From an uncultured Clostridium sp. (GTDB lineage: Bacteria > Bacillota > Clostridia > Clostridiales > Clostridiaceae), in assembly GCA_900547475.1 (NCBI GenBank), contig URGW01000024.1:1-57359 (forward strand): DNA of 57,359 nt, in the 5' to 3' direction. Below are positions 26,670 to 35,133 of this stretch, piece by piece; within the stretch, counting starts at the first letter, position 1, and every line of letters begins with the position of its first letter. Below the pieces are notes generated by a model. The model was not told the origin of the DNA. It was given only the letters and a program-made list of their open reading frames with translations, and made no database searches. The position numbers were made by a program, and so were the translations under genes.

Positions 26670-26808
26670 CCACCTTAAAAGTTAACGACTTCTGCTTTAT
26701 TTTACATTATTGATTACTAATTCTCAAATAAACTAAGCGTGTTAATACACAAATTAATTATTGTATCATAAGAAAATTTGTAGCAGAAAATATTAACTTT
26801 TAAGGTGG
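26670..26808. repeat. Shared centre between copies C and D
   Basis: Perfect 16-bp arms, CCACCTTAAAAGTTAA (26670-26685) and TTAACTTTTAAGGTGG (26793-26808), enclose 107 bases. These arms correspond to the 5' stem of copy A, so copies C (minus) and D (plus) point away from one shared 5' region. Confidence 0.75.
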
Positions 26809-26842
26809 TGTTATAAGCAAACACATGGAAAAAGAAAAAATG

Positions 26843-27060
26843 AAATATTAATTTGGAGGGAACATTGAAATTGAGCCGTAGAATTTAATCTTTGTGGAAT
26901 TGAACTTGCGTAAAGAAGTTGTATTGAAGCATAAGCGACTTTTACAACTTTAGCAAGTTCAATGAAACAAAGATATAAATCCTAGGCAAAAATTTCACAG
27001 TTCCCGGAAAATAAATATTTCATTTTTTCGCTTACATGTGGTGCGCAATATTATTCAATA
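26843..27060 (+). repeat. Hairpin element copy D (diverged)
   Basis: Same order of blocks as copy A: GGAGGGAACATTG.., TAGAATTTAAT, distal hairpin, AAGATATAAAT, TTTCACAGTTCCCGG, then TTTTTTCGC and GCAATATTATTCAA. The distal stem (GGAATTGAACTTGC / GCAAGTTCAATG) has a quite different sequence from the other copies but is still paired. It is antisense to the cbi leader. Confidence 0.7.
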
Positions 27061-27074
27061 GTTTATATAATATC

Positions 27075-27285
27075 ATCCTTATCTTCCCACCGAAGTATAG
27101 ATTAAAATTTAGGCAGGTCTCCTGGCTTAAACTTCATCCTTATCTCATACCTTCCCAGCTTTATTAAAACCAGTGGCTTAATTTGAGATTCGTCCATTAT
27201 TACAGTAGCGGGGGCTGCAGTGGCATTTAACCACTTTCCCTTTTAATTTTAAAATGTAATTTTAAAAACCTAAATTTTTAAATAT
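27075..27285 (-). promoter_or_regulatory. Cobalamin riboswitch
   Basis: Minus strand, 5' to 3': closing stem arm AAATTTAGG (27277-27269), GGGAAAGTGG.., TGCCACTGCAGCCCCC, a middle stem region ending AAGCTGGGAAGG, the B12 box AGCCAGGAGACCTGCC (27127-27112), and the matching arm CCTAAATTTT (27113-27104). These are the conserved blocks of cobalamin riboswitches. High cobalamin would lower expression of the downstream cbi operon. It is unusually far, about 790 nt, from cbiK. Confidence 0.93.
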
Positions 27286-27383
27286 TCTCTTTTTATATCT
27301 ATTTAATTAAATACTAATTTATAATATTATTCAAGTTTTATTTATTTTTTAATAATATTTTTCCGTAAAATATTATATAAAAT

Positions 27384-27422
27384 AAAACAGTTGATATTTA
27401 AAATTATGATATCAACTGTTTT
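27384..27422 (-). terminator. Terminator of the oleate hydratase gene
   Basis: 14-bp arms AAAACAGTTGATAT (27384-27397) and ATATCAACTGTTTT (27409-27422), followed on the minus strand by TTTTATTTTATA. Confidence 0.85.
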
Positions 27423-27455
27423 AAATTTATATATTAAAATATTACTTATATTTTT

Positions 27456-29186
27456 CTATCTATAAGATGTCTTTAATGCTTCCTTTAATACTTTAGGATT
27501 CTTTTTATATGGAGTTACTGGACATATTTTCTTATTCTTGACATCAAATAAAGTGTATACTGCAATTCTTGCAGCTCTTACAGAATACTCTTCTGTAAAT
27601 ACCATATCTTCTGGTATCTCAACAAATTGACTTATCATTGCAAAATTTGTTGAGCCATCTGGTACAACCTTTGGTCTATCACTCATCTTACGTGGTTGGA
27701 ATTGTGAGTCTATATATGGCATCATACATGGAATTACATTAACTATATCATTTTTAATTTCATCAGCCTTATCTAACATATGAAGATGATATAATAATTC
27801 CATTAATATTTCTTCACCAGTACAATCTCTCATTGGTTTTTTAATATAATCTCCATCCCTATCTGTGTATATTCCATATCCCCAGAAAATCGTTGTATCT
27901 AGAGGTTGATTTTTAAAATGTGGTTGTGCTGCAACGACTATACTCATTAACCAATTAGAATCTTTAAATGTCATTAAAGCTCCACTACCTGGGATATTTC
28001 CTGAGAATTGTTCAATTAATTTTAATAACTTATTTCCTTTAGATGTTACCGTGAAACTTTCCCAATTAGTTTGTTCTGGATGATTAAAGAATGGTTCTGG
28101 ATTGCCAAGTCCAGGCTTTTTAGCTGCTATTTTTCTCCACAGCTCTCCAGACATTGGGTTTTCTGGTTTATATTCTGCCGGTGTATTATAATCTCCTAAT
28201 GTTGCATTATCTGTCATACAACCATTTATCATAATGCATACATCCTTCTCACCTAATTCAATAACTTTTTCTCCTTCTTCATCTTCTATATGGATTGCAG
28301 TTACTGTTATTCTAGGCTCTTCTTTAAAATCTAAATCAGTAACTGTAGCATTTATACTAAAGTCTACATTAAATTTATCTAAATATGATTTTAATGGTAA
28401 TATTACTGATTCATATTGATTGTATGGAGTACGTGTAACCCCTTCTAAAGTTTCTATACGAGAAAACTCAAAAATCATACGCTCCATATAACGCTTAAAT
28501 TCAAATAAACTAGACCACTTTTGGAAAGCAAATGTTGTTTGCCACATATACCAGAAATTTGTTTCAAAGAAATGTGGTGTGTTACTAAACCATTGTTCTA
28601 TAGTCATATCATCTAAATTTTCTTCTGGAGTAATCATTAATTTACCTAATGCCATACGATCGTCATTATTAAATCCCATACTTCTTACATCTTGAATAAC
28701 TCCATTTTTATCTACTAATCTTGCTTGTGCATGTGTTGGATGTAAGTGATCAAAATTTAATATTTCTTCTGTTACACTCATTCCTGGCATATCTAATGAA
28801 GGTATTGACCTAAATAATTCCCAGAAGTTTTCATAAGTCTCTTCATTAAGCATTCTTCCTCCACGACAAACAAACCCATTTATCGGATCTCCAGCACCAT
28901 CATTACTTCCACCTAGAATTTTTAAGCCTTCAATTATATGAATATTTTCACCTTTAAAATTACAATCTCTTATTAAGTAAGCAGCTCCTGCTAAAGAAGC
29001 TAAACCACCACCAACAAAATAAACTTGTTTATCATCATTAGCATCACTATATGTAAAAGTTTCATTTTCTTTTAAGTTCTTATTTTTGTTATTTTTCACC
29101 ATCATTGTTGCAATAGCTGTAACACCAGCTATGGCTCCTAATGTCCATAAAGCATTTGATTTATTTTTATTTAATTTTTTAGCCAT
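27456..29186 (-). CDS. ohyA: Oleate hydratase with N-terminal membrane segment
   Basis: 576 residues, MCRA/oleate hydratase family: FAD enzyme adding water to the cis-9 double bond of unsaturated fatty acids (10-hydroxystearate from oleate). FAD-binding YFVGGGLASLAGAAYLI is near residue 56; other family blocks are EGLKILGGSNDGAG, FVCRGGRMLNEETYE, WYMWQTTFAFQKW and PHFKNQPLDTTIFWGYGIY. Unusual points: a hydrophobic segment near the N-terminus (NALWTLGAIAGVTAIATMMV, about residues 11-30) suggests membrane attachment, and the RGGRE of many family members reads RGGRM here. The start follows GGAGGT. Single gene with its own terminator. Confidence 0.93.
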   Translation of the reverse strand: MAKKLNKNKSNALWTLGAIAGVTAIATMMVKNNKNKNLKENETFTYSDANDDKQVYFVGGGLASLAGAAYLIRDCNFKGENIHIIEGLKILGGSNDGAGDPINGFVCRGGRMLNEETYENFWELFRSIPSLDMPGMSVTEEILNFDHLHPTHAQARLVDKNGVIQDVRSMGFNNDDRMALGKLMITPEENLDDMTIEQWFSNTPHFFETNFWYMWQTTFAFQKWSSLFEFKRYMERMIFEFSRIETLEGVTRTPYNQYESVILPLKSYLDKFNVDFSINATVTDLDFKEEPRITVTAIHIEDEEGEKVIELGEKDVCIMINGCMTDNATLGDYNTPAEYKPENPMSGELWRKIAAKKPGLGNPEPFFNHPEQTNWESFTVTSKGNKLLKLIEQFSGNIPGSGALMTFKDSNWLMSIVVAAQPHFKNQPLDTTIFWGYGIYTDRDGDYIKKPMRDCTGEEILMELLYHLHMLDKADEIKNDIVNVIPCMMPYIDSQFQPRKMSDRPKVVPDGSTNFAMISQFVEIPEDMVFTEEYSVRAARIAVYTLFDVKNKKICPVTPYKKNPKVLKEALKTSYR

Positions 29187-29338
29187 AAATTTAATACCTC
29201 CAATACTTTGTATATTTTATATTCTTCATTATAATATTTATAGTTTAAAATGTATTTAGACAATTATATTATTATGTTTAAAAATATAAAATATTAACAT
29301 ACTATTTAAAGTTAATTAACAAATTTATTTAAATAATA

Positions 29339-31006
29339 TTACCATTTAAACTCCTTCCACTCTTTTGCATATTCATCAAAAAGTTCATTTATACCCTTTC
29401 CTATTGTTATATATTGATCATCAGTTAAATTTGCTAAAGATACTCGAATTGACCAAGTTGGTCCTTTAAATCCATCGCCATTTAACAAAACTATTCCATA
29501 TTTTTCTGCTAATTCAAATAAAAATTCAATTGCACTACGCTCTCTCTTTAAATATTCAACAAATTCCTCTCCGTATTTAAATTTGGCCCAAACTAATAAA
29601 TCATATTTATTATAATAATTTGTACTATATATATCATTCTTCATTGGCAATCCAATTAAATTTTCATACAATAACTCTTTACGCCTTTTACAGATATTTT
29701 TAGTTTGCTCTTTATATTTATCTTCTTTATCTAACAATGAAAATATTGAAAAAATAGCCATTTGCACTTGTTGTGGAGTAGATAAACCTGCTGTATGATT
29801 TAATGCTACTTGCCTACTATCAGCAACTAATCTATCAATAAAAGAAATTTTTTCTGGTTCTGTGCTCATAGTTGAATATCTTTCATCAACTATATCCTTA
29901 TCATCTTCATTTAATTCAGCTATTAACTTATCAAAAACATTTTCTTCTTCTAAAGCTATAACTCCCAATCTCCAGCCTGTTACTCCAAAATATTTAGAAT
30001 AAGAATATACACCAATTGTATTGTACGGCATAGTAACCATTAATGATTTAAATTTATTACAAAATGTTCCATAAACATCATCTGTAACAATCATTAAGTT
30101 AGGATTATTTTTTTCTACGATTTTTTTTATATACTCCATAGACTCTTCATTTATTGCTACTGAAGGTGGATTACTAGGATTGACAATACAAGCTAATTTT
30201 ATATCCTTATCACACAACTTATCTAACTCTTCCTTAGGATATTGCCATGTATGTCTACCTTCTTCATTAAATTCTGATGCATATATATTTACAACTTCAA
30301 AATTATACCTTGGCAACTCAGGAATATCTAAATATGGTGTAAATATAGGCACTAATAATGCTATCTTATCTCCTGGGTATAGTAACCTATTAGCCTCTAG
30401 TGAATCAAATATATAACACATTGCAGCTGTTCCACCTTCCACTGCAAAAATCTGATGATTATCACTCTTTGGGTTTCCTCCCATTTCCTTAATTAAATAA
30501 TCTCTTACTACTATTTCAATATGTGTAAGCATTCTATCTGGTAATGGATAATTATCTCCTATGATTCCATCTACAAGCTCAAAGACCCAATTATCCTTAT
30601 TAAAATTATGTACATCTATTCCATATTCTATTATGTTATTAAGCAACTCTATTCCTGGTGCATCTTTATGCTTGTCATAATAAATCTTAAATCTATTATA
30701 AATTCCAGTATTATGAGGCATTCCTGCCAAGTCTCCATCACACCAAGTTCGTTGTGTTTCTTCTACTGCAAATTGGCCTAATGTAAAAAATGCTTGTCTT
30801 GGGGTTGCTGCTGTCCAATTAGGATTTCCCCTTCCTGCATTTAGCAGTATATTTGTACCTTTTTTCTCTGATTTTAATGCAAGCTCAATTAACCTATCCT
30901 TCAGCTCAAAAGGGCTTAAACTCTTAACTTCCTCTATTAATTTTTTTCTTTTTATTTCTCTAATAGTACTTATACTAAACACCCCTTTAACTAAAAATTT
31001 ATTCAT
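29339..31006 (-). CDS. aspD: Aspartate 4-decarboxylase / aspartate aminotransferase family
   Basis: 555 residues, PLP fold type I. NAGRGNPNWTAATPRQAFF at the N-terminus, VEGGTAAMCYIFD, CIVNPSNPPS, and the PLP lysine in YSYSKYFGVTGWRLG. The length (most aminotransferases are about 400) and the N-terminal block match the AsdA/AspD group, which converts aspartate to alanine and CO2 and also transaminates. The start is uncertain because the ATG has only a weak ribosome binding site. It lies upstream of oleate hydratase with a 150-nt gap and no clear terminator between. Confidence 0.85.
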   Translation of the reverse strand: MNKFLVKGVFSISTIREIKRKKLIEEVKSLSPFELKDRLIELALKSEKKGTNILLNAGRGNPNWTAATPRQAFFTLGQFAVEETQRTWCDGDLAGMPHNTGIYNRFKIYYDKHKDAPGIELLNNIIEYGIDVHNFNKDNWVFELVDGIIGDNYPLPDRMLTHIEIVVRDYLIKEMGGNPKSDNHQIFAVEGGTAAMCYIFDSLEANRLLYPGDKIALLVPIFTPYLDIPELPRYNFEVVNIYASEFNEEGRHTWQYPKEELDKLCDKDIKLACIVNPSNPPSVAINEESMEYIKKIVEKNNPNLMIVTDDVYGTFCNKFKSLMVTMPYNTIGVYSYSKYFGVTGWRLGVIALEEENVFDKLIAELNEDDKDIVDERYSTMSTEPEKISFIDRLVADSRQVALNHTAGLSTPQQVQMAIFSIFSLLDKEDKYKEQTKNICKRRKELLYENLIGLPMKNDIYSTNYYNKYDLLVWAKFKYGEEFVEYLKRERSAIEFLFELAEKYGIVLLNGDGFKGPTWSIRVSLANLTDDQYITIGKGINELFDEYAKEWKEFKW

Positions 31007-31184
31007 AATCTTCTATTATTTCTATTTTGCTCTTTATATATTTAAAATATTCTTAATAACTGAAAGGATAGATTTTCACCTTAGAACAACTCTCTTCAGC
31101 TAAATATATGTTATAATCTACTTATTCATAGTTAATAATAATATAAATTTATTATTAAAGTTTTAGAAATTCAGAGAGGTATAT

Positions 31185-32699
31185 ATGAAAAACTTAAAAA
31201 TTTATTTTACATCTGATATGCATGGATATTTATATCCAACAAACTACATAGATAAAGAACCTAAAAATATTGGTTTAATAAATATGATTAATGATTTCAA
31301 AAAAGATGGTAATACATTAATTATGGATGCTGGTGATACTATTCAAGGTTCACCTCTTACTTATTATTTAAGTGGTCAAAAATTTAATATTCATCCTATT
31401 GCAGATATTATGAATGCTGCTGGATATGATTTTATAACTCTAGGAAATCATGATTTTAATTATGGACTATTATATTTAAGAAAATATCTTCGTACATTAA
31501 AGGCTAAATGCTTATGTGCAAATGTTGTTGATAAAACTGGTGAACTACCTATATTACCTTATTCTATAAAGACTTTAGAAAATGGATTAAAAGTTGGAAT
31601 TATAGGAATAACAACTGATTTTATAAATCACTGGGAAAGAACTGAAAACATAGCTAACATAAACATTACTGATACATTTGAAGCTGTAAAATATTATTTT
31701 GATGAAGTAAAGTCAGTATCAGATATTGTAATTGGACTTTATCATGGTGGATTTGAGTATGACTTAAACTCACATAAACAACTTATGTTTACAAGTGAAA
31801 ATATAGCTTATAAATTATGTATGGAGTTCGACTTTGACATATTACTTACTGGTCATCAACATATGCCATTAGCAGATACTATAATTAATGGTACTCATGT
31901 TGTTCAAACACCTCAAAGAGCTAGTAGTTATGTAAAAGTAGAGTTAAATTTAAATGATGATGGTAGCAAGACTATTACTTCCTCTCTTAAGAAAGTTAAA
32001 TTAAATTGTAAAAATGAAATATATAATAAATATTTACCTTTAGAAAATGATGTTCAACAATGGTTAGACACTCCTATAGGATTTTTAGATGAAAATTTAT
32101 ATCCATCTTCTCATTTAGATATGGCTCTAAACGGTTCAGCTTTAGCTAACTTTATAAATCAAGTTCAACTTGATGAGAGTAGTGCTGATATCTCTTGTAC
32201 TTGCTTCTCTAACGAAATAAAAGGATTTGATAAAAATGTTACTGTAAGAGATGTTGTATCTACTTATATGTTTCCAAATACATTAGTAATAGTTGAAATT
32301 AATAGGGCTCAATTAAAAACAGTATTAGAAAGATGTGCTAGCTATTTTAGTAATAATAATGGAAATATATCAATTTCTGATACATTTTTAAAGCCTAAAA
32401 TACAACATTATAACTATGATTATTTTGCAAATATAGATTATACTTTTGATTTAAATAGACCTGTTGGTGATAGAGTTGTATCTATAAAGTTTAAGGGTAA
32501 AGAATTAGATGATACTTCTAAGCTTTCTCTTGTTATGAATAATTATAGATCAACGGGAGTTGGTGGATATGATGTGTATAAAGAATGTCCACGTTTAAGG
32601 GAAATATTAGTTGAAATGCCTGAAGTTATTATTGACTATTTTATAAAGCATAAAAATGTTGAAGTGGATAAGACAAAATATATTAATATTATTTGTTAA
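31185..32699 (+). CDS. 5'-nucleotidase / cyclic phosphodiesterase-type metallophosphoesterase, cytoplasmic
   Basis: 504 residues. Metallophosphatase domain with all metal-binding blocks: FTSDMHGYLYP, DAGDTIQGSP, LGNHDFNYG, GLYHGG and LTGHQHMP. A C-terminal 5'-nucleotidase substrate domain follows (about 330-480, ending around NNYRSTGVGGYDVY). There is no signal peptide or anchor, whereas classical UshA-type enzymes are exported, so it probably acts in the cytoplasm on nucleotides or nucleotide diesters. The start follows AGAGAGG. It is divergent from aspD and followed by the palindrome at 32722-32760. Confidence 0.88.
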   Translation: MKNLKIYFTSDMHGYLYPTNYIDKEPKNIGLINMINDFKKDGNTLIMDAGDTIQGSPLTYYLSGQKFNIHPIADIMNAAGYDFITLGNHDFNYGLLYLRKYLRTLKAKCLCANVVDKTGELPILPYSIKTLENGLKVGIIGITTDFINHWERTENIANINITDTFEAVKYYFDEVKSVSDIVIGLYHGGFEYDLNSHKQLMFTSENIAYKLCMEFDFDILLTGHQHMPLADTIINGTHVVQTPQRASSYVKVELNLNDDGSKTITSSLKKVKLNCKNEIYNKYLPLENDVQQWLDTPIGFLDENLYPSSHLDMALNGSALANFINQVQLDESSADISCTCFSNEIKGFDKNVTVRDVVSTYMFPNTLVIVEINRAQLKTVLERCASYFSNNNGNISISDTFLKPKIQHYNYDYFANIDYTFDLNRPVGDRVVSIKFKGKELDDTSKLSLVMNNYRSTGVGGYDVYKECPRLREILVEMPEVIIDYFIKHKNVEVDKTKYINIIC

Positions 32700-32721
32700 T
32701 TATTACTCATTTATAAAATAC

Positions 32722-32760
32722 CTCCGGGGTAAATCCATTTATTGGATTTACCCCGGAGGC
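32722..32760. repeat. Hairpin with conserved ATTTATTGGA loop, copy 2
   Basis: CCTCCGGGGTAAATCC pairs perfectly with GGATTTACCCCGGAGG around ATTTATT. Loop and length match the hairpin at 711-757, while the stem bases differ in a paired way. It sits between convergent genes and probably ends transcription despite lacking a strong T-run. Confidence 0.75.
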
Positions 32761-32777
32761 ACATACATATTTTGTAA

Positions 32778-34856
32778 TTATCTCTTTAATACTCTTACTT
32801 CATATTTATTTAATATTAGTTCTTTATTTACTTCTTCATTAGTAAGCATATCTACATAATTATTATCATCTAAAATAACAGTATTACTTTCCTCACTAAA
32901 ATTCATAACAAATACATAATCATTTTCTCCATCAGTTCTCATTTGAGCCGTAACTCCTAACGGTAATTCTGTATTTATTACAGGTTTAATTTCTAAATCA
33001 TTAATTATCTTCGTAAAGAATTCAGTATCAAAATCATTGTTAGTTCTTGCTGCTACATAATAGGCCTTACCTTTTCCATAATTATTAACTGTTAATGCAG
33101 GCATTCCAGCATAAAAGTCATTTTTATAAGTTGCTAATACTTCTGAAGTTTCAACATGAATTACATCACAGTAATCTTTTAACTTATAACTTCCTTTAAC
33201 ACCTAATTTATTATCATCCTTAAATTCTAAATAATTTACGTCTGAATCATATAATGTATCAATTTCTTCAGCCCAAATTCCAGTAACTTCTCTTAATGGA
33301 CCTGGGAACCCACCTAAGAAGCATAAATCATTTTCATCTACTAATCCACTAAAATAAGTTGTAACTAAAGTACCACCATTTTTAACAAACTCAGTTATTC
33401 TTTCTGCTACCCCTGGTCTAATCATATATAGCATTGGAGCCACTAATAATTTATACTTAGAAAAATCACAATCCATATTTACTACATCTACAGAAATACC
33501 TTTTCTCCAAAATACCTTATAATAATCTTCAACTGTTTCAAAATATCCTTTATTATCATTTTTAAGGCCTTGACAATCATCTATTGCCCATCTATTTTCC
33601 CAATCATATATAACTGCTACTTCTGGTTCTACACTAGTTCCAATTAAATCACTTAACTTTTCTAATGTTTCTCCAACTTGAGTAACTTCTCTAAATACTC
33701 TAGTATTTTCATGACCACAATGATCTACTACTGCTCCGTGGAATTTTTCAGATGCTCCTCTTCCCTTTCTCCATTGGAAATATTGAACTGAGTCTGCCCC
33801 ATGAGCTACTCCTTGAAGTGAAGACAATAAATGCATTCCAGGTCTCTTTGTTTTATTAACTTTATGCCAATTAACTAAACTTGGAGTACTCTCCATTATT
33901 AAAAACGGTTGTCCACCTTTTAATGTTCTATATACATCATGAACAAAGCTTACATTTGCTGCAGTATCATATGTTTTTTCAAAATTATTATGCCACGCTG
34001 GGTAATCATCCCATGATACAACATCAACTTCTTTGGCAAACTTCCAATAATCTAAACCATTAAATAAAGACATCCTTGGATAATCACCCATAAAATTAGT
34101 TGTAACTGGTATATTGGGAGTTACTTCTCTAATTGGAGCTATTTCGTTTTTATAAAAATCTATAGTTTGATGTGTAACGAACCTTTTCCAATCAAGGTTA
34201 TGACCATGAACAAACTCCTCTCCATGATGTGCAGGACTTTCTATTTGTGACCAACTTGTAAATTTATGACTCCAAAATCCAGTCCACCATGCATGATTTA
34301 ACTTTTCCAAATCATTTTCATATTTAACCTTTAACCATTCTCTAAATGCTTCTTGACAAAGATAACAATGACAATCTCCACCATACTCATTAGATACATG
34401 CCACATTATAAGTGCTGGATGATCTTTATATCTTTCTGCTAAGATTCTATTAATCTCTGAAGTTTTTTGCCTATATATTGGCGAAGTAAAACAATGATTA
34501 TGTCTTTGTCCATGAAGTATTCTCTTTCTATCTGACCAAACACGTAAAACTTCTGGATACTTTTCTGACATCCAAGCTGGTCTTGCTCCACTTGGTGTAG
34601 ATAATATTACATGAACTCCAGCTTCAGCCATATCATCCATAACTTTATCAAGCCATTCAAACGTATAAACACCTTCTTCTGGTTCTATAGCACTCCACCC
34701 AAAAATATTTATAGAAACACAATTACAATGTGCTAACTTTAATAATCTTACATCTTCTTTCAATACTTCAGGATAATCTAACCATTGATCTGGATTATAA
34801 TCTCCCCCATGTAAAAATCCTTTAACCTTTTCATTAACTGGTTTAAATTTCTTCAT
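32778..34856 (-). CDS. GH42 beta-galactosidase
   Basis: 692 residues from ATG 34856; an ATG 15 nt earlier is part of the ribosome binding site ATGGAGGAAAAGG. GH42 (beta/alpha)8 barrel beginning GGDYNPDQW; acid/base Glu in WHVSNEYGGDCHC (near 155, followed by zinc-site-like cysteines), nucleophile Glu in FLIMESTPS (near 321), then a trimerisation domain and a small C-terminal beta domain. It hydrolyses beta-galactosides. No signal peptide, so it acts on imported oligosaccharides. It lies downstream of a saccharide ABC system but has its own leader after a terminator (34949-34987). Confidence 0.93.
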   Translation of the reverse strand: MKKFKPVNEKVKGFLHGGDYNPDQWLDYPEVLKEDVRLLKLAHCNCVSINIFGWSAIEPEEGVYTFEWLDKVMDDMAEAGVHVILSTPSGARPAWMSEKYPEVLRVWSDRKRILHGQRHNHCFTSPIYRQKTSEINRILAERYKDHPALIMWHVSNEYGGDCHCYLCQEAFREWLKVKYENDLEKLNHAWWTGFWSHKFTSWSQIESPAHHGEEFVHGHNLDWKRFVTHQTIDFYKNEIAPIREVTPNIPVTTNFMGDYPRMSLFNGLDYWKFAKEVDVVSWDDYPAWHNNFEKTYDTAANVSFVHDVYRTLKGGQPFLIMESTPSLVNWHKVNKTKRPGMHLLSSLQGVAHGADSVQYFQWRKGRGASEKFHGAVVDHCGHENTRVFREVTQVGETLEKLSDLIGTSVEPEVAVIYDWENRWAIDDCQGLKNDNKGYFETVEDYYKVFWRKGISVDVVNMDCDFSKYKLLVAPMLYMIRPGVAERITEFVKNGGTLVTTYFSGLVDENDLCFLGGFPGPLREVTGIWAEEIDTLYDSDVNYLEFKDDNKLGVKGSYKLKDYCDVIHVETSEVLATYKNDFYAGMPALTVNNYGKGKAYYVAARTNNDFDTEFFTKIINDLEIKPVINTELPLGVTAQMRTDGENDYVFVMNFSEESNTVILDDNNYVDMLTNEEVNKELILNKYEVRVLKR

Positions 34857-34948
34857 AACCTTTTCCTCCATATACCAAATAATTTACTTCCATTTATATG
34901 TTTTATTTAATTTAAAATACTTTTCCTATATGTTATATTAGTGAAAAT

Positions 34949-34987
34949 AGCAGGTGACTCTAATTTATTAAATTCAAATCACCTGCT
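34949..34987 (-). terminator. Terminator after the saccharide-binding protein gene
   Basis: Arms AGCAGGTGA (34949-34957) and TCACCTGCT (34979-34987), followed on the minus strand by ATTTTCAC. It separates the binding-protein operon from the GH42 gene. Confidence 0.7.
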
Positions 34988-35029
34988 TAATACACTATTT
35001 ATAGTGATAGGGAGAACTTGTTATATTTT

Positions 35030-35133
35030 TTATTAACTAAATCAAAGATTTAGAGTGTTAAATGAAACACACTACTCATTTTCATTCGTAGATGTAAGTT
35101 CGATTAACTAAATCAAAGATTTAGAATCTTACT
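35030..35133. repeat. Small palindromic repeat overlapping the binding-protein stop codon
   Basis: The hairpin core CTAAATCaaaGATTTAG occurs twice, within a directly repeated stretch ATTAACTAAATC..TTTAGA (about 35038 and 35106). The second copy is flanked by GTAAGTTCG and AATCTTACTTA, matching the right arm of the insert in copy A (297-340), where the hairpin reads CAAAATT / AATTTTG instead. The last two codons (AAG TAA) of the upstream gene fall inside its edge. Confidence 0.6.

Noticed and set aside
26399..27060. CRISPR array or tandem repeat
   Set aside because: The copies are inverted, long and few, with no regular spacers.
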